Positions 24,399 through 37,798 of a stretch of 64,000 nt of DNA are shown here, piece by piece (the first letter of the stretch is position 1; every line of letters begins with the position of its first letter). Position numbers and translations under genes: made by a program. Origin of the DNA: Phaeotremella fagi (Eukaryota; Basidiomycota; Tremellomycetes; Tremellales; Phaeotremellaceae); the NCBI GenBank assembly GCA_001599715.1, contig BCHU01000012.1:372001-436000 (forward strand), in the 5' to 3' direction. The notes below the pieces were generated by a model. It saw only the letters and a program-made list of their open reading frames with translations, was not told where the DNA came from and ran no database searches.

Positions 24399-27379
24399 CT
24401 ACTCGTTGAATTCTAAAGAAGTCGCCTGGAGTGTTGGTCCTGAAATCATCCCTTTCGAGACTTTAGCTGAACCCCCGTTCAAAGAGTTGAGATTACTTCT
24501 TCGCTGAGCTATATTCGATAGACCACCGTTGATCGAACCTGAAGTAGTTAGATACGATCTAGTGACCATATCCTCGAATGGGTTTTGTGAAATGCGTTGA
24601 GGGTTTGAAGTTTGGTATTGGTCACGTCTTTGAGGTTGTTGAGGTTGTTGCTGTTGCTGTTGGAACCAAGAGGTACCGAATACACTTGGACCATAATTCG
24701 TTGGTGACTCACCACCACCTGATGAAGGTAACGATCCCGGATAAGAATAATCGTCAGTCGGAGCATAAGAGATAGCTTGACTCCCTTGTCTCTGTCTCAT
24801 TGGTTGGGCGTAATCAACTGGAGAAGCGTAAAACGATGAAGGTCGATCATCAATCTCCGAAGCTGCGATACTCGCACCTGAAAATCTTCGATCGTCCCAT
24901 TGATGTTGCTGTTGCTGTTCCTGCGGGAAAGCGAGTCTATCAGAGAACATTGACATGTGCTCAGATAACCTTTTATGAACCGCTCGATCGTTTGATTTCC
25001 TGATCCTCTTGTAGATCCAGTAAATCAATCCCATCCAGAGTAACCCTCCTACCCCAACACAAACTCCAATAATGATATCTCTCTTCCGTGTCGTGCCATC
25101 GTCACTACTCGTTGTCGTCGTCGTTGTCGCCGAAGCTGGATCGTTGGCTGCCGCCAACGGGAAAGCTGTGTTGATCTGAGCTGCTAGTTGACCAGCTAAA
25201 CCGGTTTGATTGAACAACGGTGAAGAAGCAGTTTTGATATACGAGTTAAGTGTATCATACTGATCTTTCGGTATGTAACCTAGATATTGAGTCAACAACG
25301 TCGTTGGATCACCATCAAACACGGCAGGTGTATAAACCTGTAGAGCGTAGTTCAAAACGTCCGATTCAGGAATGTTCAAAGCACTCGAAATGAGTTGGGG
25401 GAAAGTGTTTAACAATTGACTGGTCAAGTCTGAATTGTTCACTACCCACATCCAACTCAATTGGGGACTAAGCAGCATTGCTACCAAGACGTCATCCTTC
25501 AATGGATCGTTGTCGTTACCAGTACCAGCGTTTGGTTGAAGTTGAGCAGAGTCCGCAGGGACGATTAATGTCGGAACACTACTTGGTATAGTTGCAGTGG
25601 ATGGTACAGGGACAGTCGCTGACCCAGTCGACATTAATGTAGTAACTGGAGCAGAAGTTGGGAGACTACTTGAATCAGTTGACGCGACGATCAAATTCGT
25701 TTGGGTAGGTGTGTAAGCGTCGTTGGTAGCTGAAGTCGACGAGAACGAATCCGAATCAAATGTCGTAGATGAACTCGCTGGAAGGGTCGTCACTCTGGTA
25801 GCGTTTAAATTGGGTGCAGAAGTAACCGAATAGAATCCAGATTCTGTTCCAGAGATTGATCCAGAGGGTTCAGCGGTAGAGTTGGAAGCTACACTGGATG
25901 GGTTGTTGTCTTCACTGACGCTGAATGCAGTTTGCGATGCAGTAGCAGAGGCTGATGCGGGATTCGAACCTGAACCTGAGATTACGTTGGCGGTGCTGGA
26001 TTGAACAGCAGAGTCACTTGGTTGACTCGATGGTGCTTCTGAAGATGCTGCGGGGCTCCCAGCACTTGAAGCGTCCACTGAACCACTTGAACTGAGTTGA
26101 GAAGAGGTTGGAATCGAGCTCGCGGGTTCAGTTGGAGTAGTTGTTGGCTGAGAATCCGAGGTGGGCGAGGCAGAGGATACCTGGGAAGTCGAAGTGGGTG
26201 AGGTGGATGAGACCTGGGCATCGGAAGTGGGTGAGGAGGATGATACCTGGGTATCTGAAGGGGCAGATGGAGATGGAGCTGAGACAGGCGCAGAAAATGA
26301 TGAAGTTGGATCCGTAGTAGATGTTCCACTTGTAGTTTGGGATGAACTTGAGCTTGAACTGTCGCTTGAACTCGACGAAGTGGTTTCAGTTGAAGCTGGA
26401 GCGCTGGCAGTATCGGTCGGTGTTTGTGTACTGGAGCCGGAGCTTGAGCCCGATGCAGAACTTGAACCTGATTCTACTGCTGAGGAGACTTGAGCCGCAT
26501 CAGATGGGATACCTAGATGTCAGTTTGGTATTGATTCACAACTTACTCGTTGTCGCAGCACTTGAAGATCCGGAGGACGTAGTATCGGTGGTAGTTGGAA
26601 TACCTGACGCAGATGAGGGAGAAGATGACGACGACGACGATGTGGTCGAATCTGTACCAGTTGAAGCTGAGCTTGATGCAGAAGAAGCTAAATGTCAGTT
26701 CCATGACATATCTCACGACTTACATGATGAACTTGATTCAGTCGTCAAGGTGATACCCAAGACTGCATCTGGTAAATTCGTGCTTTGAGATAAGAACGAT
26801 GAGAAGGGGTTAGATGAGGAAGGTGTCGATATTGATGGTGACGAGGTAGGAGTTGAGGAGGATGACGACGAATCAGAGGTCGTAGATGAGGAGTAGGTCG
26901 TGATTGGGGATGTAGTAGACGTTGGAGATGGAGATGAGACTGAGTTTGAATCCGTAGACGAGCTGGAGCTAGAGCTGGAACTGGGGCTTGAACTCGTACT
27001 CGTACTCGTACTCGAACTCGAACTAAAATCCGTTGAAGCAGAAGAACTCTGAACAGTAGACGCAACAGGTTGACCAACGATCGCGATAGCACTCCCCAAA
27101 TCAGAAACCAAAGGTGTAACAATACCAGTAACGTTCGTTACGACATCTGAATCAGTGTCAATATCAGTTATTAGTTACCTAAACACCCAAAGAAAAACAA
27201 TCCGACATACCATTCAAAACATCCTTCTTTTGATTCCCATGCTGCAATCTACGTGACCGAGAATGATTCTTTGATTTCAAATGATCATGATTCGCCAAAG
27301 TCAGATTTAGGGATATCAACACGATCAACAAGATCGGTAGCAGGGCCAGGGGACGTTGTTTCGTACGTCGTTGACGCAT
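24399..27379 (-). CDS. MSB2: Msb2-like signalling mucin, single-pass membrane sensor
   Basis: Msb2-type mucins sense surface or osmotic cues upstream of MAP-kinase cascades. The start at 27379 opens a signal-anchor-like N-terminus (LALLPILLIVLISLNLTLA). Then come hundreds of Ser/Thr/Pro-rich residues typical of O-glycosylated stalks. A folded membrane-proximal domain reads LSWMWVVNNSDLTSQLLNTF, then VLNYALQVYTP and LGYIPKDQYDTLNSYI, matching the Msb2/Hkr1 ectodomain pattern. One transmembrane helix follows (IIIGVCVGVGGLLWMGLIYW), then a basic RIRKSNDR and a ~200-residue cytoplasmic tail. Low-complexity coding repeats such as CTCGTA near 26990-27020 may vary in number. At least three short introns lie in the 5' half. 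Confidence 0.72.
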
Positions 27380-28661
27380 TCTGTTATGCTGGTGGTGTTT
27401 TATTGATATTGAATGGTTGACATAGAGATTTAACTTTGAATGATCGTGGTTGATAATGTTTTGTTAATTGATAAAAGAGGGTTCCTTAGTGTTTTAAGAT
27501 ATGAAAGGACGTGAATTGGGGGTTGGTGTTGGTGTTGGTGCTGTCGAGCGGTGTTGTTGATGTTGTTATTTTATGTTGTAAAGATAGCCTCGATATGGCG
27601 AAGAGTGAGAAAGAAAAAGAAGGTGAATATATAAATGAACGAATGTGATGTAAGAGTGTAAGAGAATTGATTGAAAGGGGAGAGAGGTTGACAAGACGAC
27701 GAGACGAGTAAGTTATGGGTGAAGTGAAGCGATTTGGGTGGGTGGTGAGGTACGAATTAAAGTACCTTCTGTCTTCCTTCCACTTTACTCCTTTACTTCC
27801 CTTTACGATTCAGCTTGAGCCTTTATGTTGATCGTTGTTGTGCTTTGCTGTGGAAAGTGATCCTTGCGTGATGGTGTGTTGCGTGTTTGAGGTTGGTTGT
27901 TTACAGTAATTAATGCGGGTCAACCGCGAGTGAGGGAGTGAGTCCTTTCTTTCTTTGAATCTCTAACGTATCTATCTATAAACTAAGAATGAGAGGATGA
28001 TGGTTAACAACAACTCCATCTACATCTACATCCATTGTTAGGTTAGCCTTAGTTTGACTGCGACTAAAAACTTTATAACATCTCCCATCCATCCATCCAT
28101 CCAACCCAACCCTTTCCCTTAATTCTCAAACGTCAAATTATTTAATTTCCCCCTTGGCGTTTATAGATGCACGCGCACCATTAACTTAAGTTGAGTGGAG
28201 TTTAACATTCCAAAACAACACAACCTTCATATCGTTCCTCGTAGAGGTACTGCAACTTAAATCCAGTGGAGCTGTATACTGTAGAAGAACACTTAACGTT
28301 TACTGGTGGTAAGTTACGGTAAACAACACCTGATTTTTGGGGTCGTTCATCCTTCGCATCCATAGGTTGAGGGACCGTTCCTCGTTCCTCCTGATCAGAA
28401 TTGTCTGCAACTTTGATACTCTCTCTCCTGTCCCTATCACTGAGCAAGAGTACTGTACTTGACTTACTGAACCTAGATATCGTATGCATCGATGGTGATT
28501 GTTGATGAGCATTTGACAACAGACTTATGACCATATAACTAGAATGACACGTCATTACGACTCCCATATTGCGCTTATCAATCTCCGAAGAAATCCAATA
28601 TCCAGTTTAATTTCGATATCCAAAGAACCAAATTTAAACCATCTTCATATCATAATCACCA
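27380..28661. other. Long divergent intergenic region between MSB2-like and PPG1-like genes
   Basis: About 1.28 kb with no convincing gene. It contains a CATC microsatellite near 28085-28102 and simple-sequence purine stretches. A minus-strand open frame at 28202-28567 (121 codons) has no recognisable domain. The length is large for this compact genome, so long 5' leaders or an unannotated RNA are possible. Nothing was identified. Confidence 0.45.
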
Positions 28662-30042
28662 ATGCCAACCTCAGTCCTCTCAGATCCAGATCAATGGATA
28701 GAACATGTAAGCCAAACTCTCCTTTCCCCATCAAAAACAAAAATCCTAAAGGAGACTTAGATAAGACAATGCAAACATCTCCCTGAAAGACAGATGAAAC
28801 TTCTCTGCACTAGAGTTCGTGATCTTTTATTGGAAGAATCGAATGTTCATCCAGTTCAATCTCCTGTGACTGTGTGTGGAGATATTCATGGACAGTTTTG
28901 GGACGTTTTGGAGATTTTCAGACAAGGTGGTGAAGCCCCTTCGACGAGTTACATTTTTATGGTATGTATTGGTATTCTCTTTCTTGGGATTTTGGGGTCA
29001 ACCGTTAATCGTCAACCATTGGATAGGGTGATTTCGTCGATAGAGGTTATTACAGTTTAGAAACTCTTTCTTTGTTACTGGCTTATAAAGCTAGGTACGT
29101 ATTTTTCATCCATTCGAAACGATGTTTGGTGTTAACTTCATGAGTTTAGGTATCCAGATAGGATAACTCTTTTACGTGGGAATCATGAATCCAGACAGAT
29201 AACTCAAGTATATGGTTTCTACGGTAGGTCGATTCGTTCGATGTGTGATGTAGTTAGAACTAACGAGGTTAGACGAATGTATGCAGAAATACGGTAATCC
29301 ATCAGTCTGGAAGGCTTGTTGTTCAGTATTCGATCATTTGAATTTAGCCGCTGTAAGTCTTAAAATCCCTTTACTCACTCCGGCTCGATAGGGATCGCTT
29401 ACCCCACCCAGATCATCGATTCATCGATTCTCTGCGTTCACGGTGGTTTATCACCTGACATCAAAACTCTCGATCAAGTTAGGATAATACCTAGAGCTCA
29501 GGAGGTACCCCACGAAGGGGCTTTTTGTGGTGTGTCCAAAATCAATTCCCAACTATGTGGAATGATATTGATATGAATTTAGACTTGATGTGGTCAGATC
29601 CAGATGACGTCGAGGCATGGGCAGTAAGTCCCCGAGGAGCAGGATGGCTCTTCGGAGGCAAAGTCACCGCAGAAGTAAGTCCATCCTCACCGTCACTATG
29701 ACCCAAACTAACCCATATACTCTAGTTCAACCACGTCAACTCCCTAAATCTAATAGCCAGAGCCCATCAACTAGTCCAAGAAGGTTATAAATACATGTTT
29801 GACGATAACGCGCTCGTCACCGTTTGGTCAGCTCCTAATTACTGTTATCGATGTGGGAACTCGGCTTCTATCATGAAAGTTCTGGACAGTGGGAAAATCG
29901 ATTTTAGGGTTTATGAAGCTGCTGAAGAGAATTTGAGGGATGTGAAGAATCCCGCGATGAGGCGTTCGGTGGGTTGACCTTGTTAACAGGTTTGGTTGAG
30001 TACTAATGATTGTTTTAGGCTATACCGCAGTATTTCGTTTAG
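28662..30042 (+). CDS. PPG1: PP2A-like serine/threonine phosphatase catalytic subunit (PPG1-like)
   Basis: The spliced protein starts [15 protein letters not shown] and continues [13 protein letters not shown]. All PPP-family metal and catalytic motifs are present: GDIHGQ, GDFVDRG (after an intron), [15 protein letters not shown] and [11 protein letters not shown]. The stretch [14 protein letters not shown] and a tail [11 protein letters not shown] resemble PPG1 more than PP4, PP6 or PP2A. The end, reached through a last intron, is AIPQYFV with a stop at 30040-30042; it resembles the YFL methylation tail of PP2A relatives. Role by family: dephosphorylation linked to glycogen and Far-complex signalling. 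Assignment within the PP2A-like group is uncertain. Confidence 0.8.
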
Positions 30043-30160
30043 ATTATAATCTTAGATCATCATGCATTGTTGTAAACTAGGTCCAAAAGATTGATTCCAT
30101 AACAGGAGCACTACGACCATCACCTAACCCCTACCAAAGATCGATCCATAACACCAATCA

Positions 30161-31555
<1,395 letters not shown>

Positions 31556-32298
31556 CTTGTTCGATTTGTTAATGTTAAAATGTTGAAATCAGAATGAAAA
31601 TGCAACAACGTAAATCAAATCAGAAATATTATTTGTTTATTACTATTATTCATATTTTATCCTGACCTTGTCTCCCACGTGGAGGATGGTTCTGAAACGC
31701 GTGGCACATTTAATCTTTTTGTTCCCTTCAGGGTGAAAAGTCAAAGTCAAAGTCAGTGTAACGCGACGCGAAGAGTATACCTTACTTTGGGTGAAGAAAT
31801 GGGATAACTGGGAAGAAGAGTGAAGAGTGAACAGATAAGGGGTGGTATATGGCTTACCCTGCATATGTGATATAGTAGTGAAGAACGGATTAATATAACG
31901 TAGATCTCTATCTCTCTCTTCTTTCTTTCTCCCATCTACCAACTTCTATCTATACTTGTTTGATACAAGATAGACCTCCTTAAACACAATACACGCACAG
32001 ATCACTCAACGTTCCACCACGGCCACCACTCTTTTTGTTTGAAACCGAGTAACTAAGTGGCACCCCCCCAGCAAGTACCTTACCCTACGCTAAAGGATAG
32101 ATTAATTATACTACGTTCAGTCAGTGCGTTAATTCATTCTTCAAGTAAATACTTCCCCTTTAACTAATACTTCTATCTTCCATCTCCATCTTTATCTATT
32201 ATCTATCTTCTTCTCACCACAGATCACACTCTTTTACAACACTAGAACAACATAGACAAAAGGACAGGATCCTCATTCAACCCCATCCACAACTTACC
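31556..32298. other. Divergent intergenic region upstream of KRR1 and Ser-rich protein
   Basis: This 743-bp stretch has CT-rich tracts near 31909-31934 and 32160-32220 that probably belong to promoters or 5' UTRs. Open frames at 31646-31942 have no domain and overlap simple sequence. No other feature was recognised. Confidence 0.5.
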
Positions 32299-34185
32299 AT
32301 GGATATCTCAAACCTACTCAGAAGATCACGACACCGCGCTCTAGCCTCAGACGTCGACCTCGACATCGACGTTAATCCAGATAACACCCAATGGTCAAAT
32401 TTGATTCAACACGAACCGCGTTTCTACGCCAGTTTGAACGAATACGATCCAGCCGCTTTGGCAAGTTTGGAATCTCTCGCTAGTGTCCAAAGTGTAGCCA
32501 GTGTTTTAGCTGCTGCTGCTGCCAAAACTTCAACTACCTCTGTCAAGACTACTACTACGAGAGTGAGTTGGACCGTGGTCCATTTTCATATACTAACACA
32601 TGATAGATCGCCGCTCAAGCTGCTACGGTTGGAACTACTCGTACAGATTCAGCTGCTAGTTTGACTTACCCTGCTCCTTCAACTTCTACTACTGCTTCGT
32701 CAAGTGCTATCTCTGTAGGTCAGATCTTTGCATTATACTGACCTCAAGTCGTCATCTTCAAAATCGTCATCCTCTTCCTCCCCCTCCTCGTCCTCTTCAT
32801 CAACAATCACCTCCAGTTCATCTTCAAGCACTACGGTCATCACCATCACTCAAAACCCTTCCTCAGCTACCAGTAGTATCTCCCAAATCACCACGCTCAA
32901 TTCTACAGTCTCCAACGCTTCAGCTTCAACCTCCACCACTGGAGTCTCGACCGGTGGAATAGTAGGAATCGTCATCGCTGTGATTTTTGGATTAGTCATC
33001 ATCGGATCAGGAATCGGATGGATCTATCGTAAATACACTTCAAGATCGTATTCCTCTGGTAACCCCTGGTCAAACCTAAAAGATAACAACGACAACGACG
33101 AGATCACTCCCTATGGACAACGGGAGAAATCATTCGACGCAACTGATATCTATCATTCTGACGACACACCTGTTATTGGAAGTAGACGGGCTTTGGCGTT
33201 GGCCAGACAAAACGCTTTCAACCCTGATGGATCTTTACGACCGAACTCGGAAATCATGATTCAACGTGATGGGAACAGAGCTGGTTTGGGTGCTGGAGTC
33301 GCTCAATATAACCCTTACCCTGTGACTTATGGTGTTGACGCTCAAGGTCGTCCTTATCATCAAACAGCTGGTCGTACACCTCTACCACACATGTTCAACA
33401 ATCAACCCGACGTCGTCGATGATTTGATTTCAATCTCTCCACCAAGTAATTCAAGAACTTTGTTAGGACCTCAACCTAATTTCAACATTGGTAAACCAGG
33501 TTATCCAACTTCTAATCAGGATTTGATGCAGCACGAAGAGTTTGGTGAACTTCCTTTAGAAAAGGGACGAGTCAACATGCCTTTACCTGCGATTTCACCG
33601 ATTAGCCCGTTGATGGGTGGATTCATGGAAGCTCAGAACGGTGATATCAGACGTTTGGACGGTAGTCAGATCAAACCTTATATCGATACCAGTCTCGGTA
33701 GTAACACCACCACGTCATCTTTCTCAGCTCACGATCCAATGTCAATCCCTGTTATCAGACTTCCACCCCAACAGGCTCAGGCTCAGGCTCAGGCTCCAAT
33801 CCAACCACCCAAACCATTCCAACACGGTCAACCTCTGTCACCTCTAGTCGAAGTCCTAACTCCATCAACGGTAACAACGCTCCAACCAGAACTATCTTCA
33901 CCCACACCATCCTCATCTGCTATGCACGAATACAACCCATACGATCATCTACCTGTCCCACCAGCTAGGTCTTTCGAAGGTACCCTAGCCCCACCGTATT
34001 CAGCAACTACAGCTTCAACCTTCCCAAGTCCTAGATTCCCACCACCAACTCCAGGTGGCATGTCGGTCCCAGGCTCAGTTGGCGGTTCCCCAAGTCCACC
34101 ACGTTGGAACGGTGATAACGGTAACGGTCGACCTTTGAGTTTAGGTCTGAGATACGACGAAGATGACGCTTATGACGGGATTTAG
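32299..34185 (+). CDS. Ser-rich single-pass membrane protein with large cytoplasmic tail, unknown function
   Basis: The first exon (MDISNLLRRSRHRALASD) is joined to two further exons by short introns near 32562 and 32716. The result is an N-terminal ~110 residues, then a poly-Ser/Thr segment, then a membrane helix (GGIVGIVIAVIFGLVIIGSG) followed by IGWIYRKYTSR. The ~370-residue tail is Pro/Ser-rich and includes a QAQAQAQA run. This is the layout of Mid2/Wsc or Axl2-like wall sensors, but no Wsc cysteines and no cleavable signal peptide are present. It may use the helix as a reverse signal anchor. The family was not recognised. Confidence 0.65.
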
Positions 34186-34560
34186 GTGGTCACTTTAGAT
34201 GGTGGTCAATTTAGCTGGTCTATAAATGGACTTTTGGTTTGATGAACATTTTCAGTTGATATTGGATATTCAGTCAGCGGTCGTTTTGTTTACCCTTTTT
34301 TTTAAACCGCGCTGGCGCTGTATATATGATTGGTTCTACTCTCCTTTCTTATATCTGTGATATATTTCTCTTCCTTTCTATAGTTGATTTATAGTTGTTT
34401 TCCTTTATATTGGGTTTTCTCGATGCAAGTACTTTAGAGATGATTACGTAATGTAATATTACAGAGCGGAGTTTTGACGCGTATGGACGCGAAGAGAGAA
34501 TTGAATGAATGAGCAGAACATTAGATACATTAACATTATTGTTATTATATCACAACCACA
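34186..34560. other. Intergenic region between Ser-rich protein and APSES factor genes
   Basis: Tandem plus-strand genes leave 375 bp here. The first part is T-rich and likely the 3' UTR of the upstream gene. No open frame with a recognisable domain or structured RNA was seen. Confidence 0.5.
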
Positions 34561-37500
34561 ATGGAGGCTTCATCGTGAGTAACACACCCAACTACCCAAC
34601 TAACCCATCCCCCAGCTCAACAGCCCCGCAACCACCAGCAACACCATCCCACGCAACCCTCCTCCCAGCCCTTTCCCCAACCCAAGAAACGACTCCAGCA
34701 CCACTCCACACCCTCCCAGCTCATCTCCAACATCTAATCCCACCACCTCAACAACCACGTCTTCAAGCCAGCACCGGCGCTGGCCCACCAGCATCTGGAT
34801 CGATGGGTCCACCAAATCCAAATCAGGGAGTTTTCAATAGTGTCATGGGATCCGGTCAGAATTCCACTCCTGGAAACGGGAATGGGAATACTTCACCCTC
34901 TCCTTTCCCTGTTGCTAAAGTCTATGCTAGTGTTTATTCGGGTGTACGCTCTCTTGATATAAATGCAGGACTCGCTTGCTGATATCCATTAGATTCCCGT
35001 TTTCGAAGCTATGATAAGAGGAATTTCTGTTATGCGAAGATCAGCTGATTCGTACGTCCTCCCCTTTTTCTTCTTGACGGATACATGTTGAATCTCGACT
35101 GTCGTAGTTGGGTGAACGCTACTCAAATTCTTAAAGTCGCTGGTATCTCCAAATCAGGAAGAACAAAGATTTTGGAAAAAGAGATCCTCATTGGAATTCA
35201 TGAAAAAGTTCAAGGTGGTTGTGAGTACACCTTCATTGACTCTGACTAACTTTGGAAGACGGTAAATACCAAGGTACTTGGATCCCATTCCAACGTGGTC
35301 AGGAATTAGCTGTTTCATACGGAGTCGATGAATATCTTTCACCGATTTTCGATTTCGTCCCTTCACCATCTGCAGTTGCTGCTTTACCTGTTATCAGACA
35401 TGGGACACCGCCCGGCGAAAGAGCTCAGAGAACACCAAACGTTTCGAGTAACCTCAACCCAAACAGTAATCGTACCGCACCCAATTCAGCTTCAGCGTCC
35501 AACAACGATGGAAGGATGATTGCATCGTTTAATCATCATCTACCACCCCCTCCTCCACCTCAATTCGTCAACGGTGATATGATGGGTATCCCACCTCATC
35601 CATCTTCCATGGCGTATGTCCAAGGTCAACCCAACATGTATTACCAACCTCCGAATCATTATCCTCCACCTCAACTTGATAACCAAAACACAAACATTGG
35701 AATGGAAATGACTCCAAGTCATAGTGGCGGTCTAGCCCCTGCACCCGATATCAACGGTATCGGTCTTGGACCCAGTGGATCAGAAAATTATCTCGATCAA
35801 TACGGTCAACCATACCCTGTTCATTACGGTAACGCCAACGGTCAACTCCCTGAACAACCTTTTAAAACGGTCAAAGTTGAAGGTACAGAAACTGCTGTTG
35901 AAGAGGATGACGATGACGAATCGGTCGACGAGTTGCGCGATGCCCCGCCTTTACCTGCTTCGATGAGATTGGCTACTAAACCTCTAAGACCCAAGGCTTC
36001 AAGTGCTAGTTCACGTGCGAGAACGAAATTACTCTCGTTGTTCTCGACAGACGACGCTGTTGATGTCAAATCGGTTCTAGAGTTACCAGCAGAAACGGAC
36101 ACTGAAACGGAATTCGATCTAGACATGGTGATCGACGATCAAGGTCATACAGCTCTACATTGGGCATGTGCTTTAGCCAAATCATCCATCATCTCCCAAT
36201 TGATCGAACTTGGCGCCGACATTTTCAGAGGCAACTACGCCGGTGAAACACCGTTGATTCGATCGGTGCTAACGACGAATCATTTCGAGAGCGGTTCGTT
36301 TGGTGAATTACTTGAAACCCATCTGAACCCGTCGATAAGAACTTTGGATCACGCTTATCGAAGTGTGTTGCATCATATCGCTTTGATCGCTGGTGTCAAA
36401 GGCAGAGCGGCTAGTGCTAGAGCCTACATGACTGGGGTACTGGATTTCATCGCGCGAGAGAGGAATCTAGCTACGACGTCTGGTGTGAACGATACCCAGA
36501 GTCTCAGTTTGAAAGCTTTGGTCGATATCCAGGACGTTCATGGTGATACCGCTTTAAACGTTGCTGCTAGAGTTGGGAACAAGGGTTTGGTCAAGTTGCT
36601 GTTGGAAGCTGGAGCTGATAAAGCTAAAGCTAACAAGTTGGGTTTGAAACCTGCTGATTTTGGAGTGGAATCGGAGGTAAGTCAGAAGATGGACTCAATC
36701 TGACATCTAGGCGTTGAAAGTTTCACCGGCTGAAGCTGTCATCTCCAATCTTAAATCTGAAGTTCCCAAACCGGAGAAACAGTCTCGTGACGTCCAAAAG
36801 AGTAGGCTCAATGGGTAAACTATTGCTGACTTCAGATATCTCTGCAATCTTTGAAACGATAAACGAAACTTTCTCAAACGAAATGTTGGCTAAACAAACC
36901 AAATTAAACGCTACCGAGGCATCGGTCAGACATGCCACTAGAGCTTTAGCAGATAAAAGACAACAGGTTACGAAATTCCAAAATGTTTTGAACGATTTGG
37001 AACAGTTGGAGCAAAAATCTTTAAACTTGAAACGAGCTTTCGACGAGATTTCAAATGACAACTCGATGGATAACTGGTCATGTCGTACATTAACATATAA
37101 AGAGATGAACGGTCTCGCATCCATCAACCCAGCGTTTTTATCTTTACCTTCGCATCTCACTCCTACCGTCAACCCTAATCCCGCCATCACCAATTCAACA
37201 GAAGATATTCAATTACCAGAACGAGGGGATTCAGATTCACTCGTCCAATTACGTCGATTGATGTTATGGGAAGATAGGATTTTCGATCATCTCCAAGAAA
37301 AAATTAATGATCTCGAAGGTGAATCTTCGGATCGAGCTGTCAAGTATAGGAAATTGGTTGCTTTGTGTGCTAAAGTCCCCGTGGAGAAGGTTGATGATGT
37401 GAGTAGGGTTTAGTCTGGGTTTTGGGGATTTGTTCATGCTGACCTTGTTGAATAGATGCTTGATGGGTTGACTACTGCTGTAAGTGGAATTTATTTTGGT

Positions 37501-37605
37501 TTAGGAATTTGAGTTGAAACTTCATTTTAGATCGAATCTGATGGTCAATCTATTGATCTTTCTAAAATATCAAATTTCATGAATAGGATGAAAGAACAGG
37601 TGTAG
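34561..37605 (+). CDS. MBP1: APSES-ankyrin transcription factor (MBP1/SWI4-type, MBF subunit)
   Basis: The start at 34561 (MEASS) is followed by a 41-nt intron (34575-34615) that links to a Pro-rich leader. The DNA-binding APSES/KilA-N domain follows: [48 protein letters not shown] and [16 protein letters not shown]. Ankyrin repeats are visible downstream ([40 protein letters not shown]). A coiled-coil C-terminus ([20 protein letters not shown]) ends KEQV at 37605. This is the order of Mbp1/Swi4, the factors driving G1/S transcription with Swi6. MBP1 versus SWI4 cannot be decided by eye. Confidence 0.9.
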
Positions 37606-37798
37606 GGAGGGACGACGCAGGTTTTTGCTTTTCTTGGAATGTAATAAAAGTCAAATGAGAGTGATTCTCGATGTTAGGTAATGTCAGTAGTTTCAGTATT
37701 TTGTCTCATTTATCAATATATCTTGGTGTCATATAATGATTGTTCAAAGAACGTTCAACGTCAGAATGACAACATTCATCCTAAAATCCCCAATCATA

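Noticed and set aside
26161..26493. Plus-strand acidic open frame
   Set aside because: Antisense shadow of the Ser-rich stalk of the Msb2-like gene; its periodic acidic composition follows from Ser/Thr codons.
28202..28567. Minus-strand open frame of 121 codons upstream of the PPG1-like gene
   Set aside because: No recognisable family, no splice structure; could be chance. Kept only as part of the intergenic description.
35842..36126. Minus-strand Ser-rich open frame
   Set aside because: Antisense to well-supported APSES factor exon.
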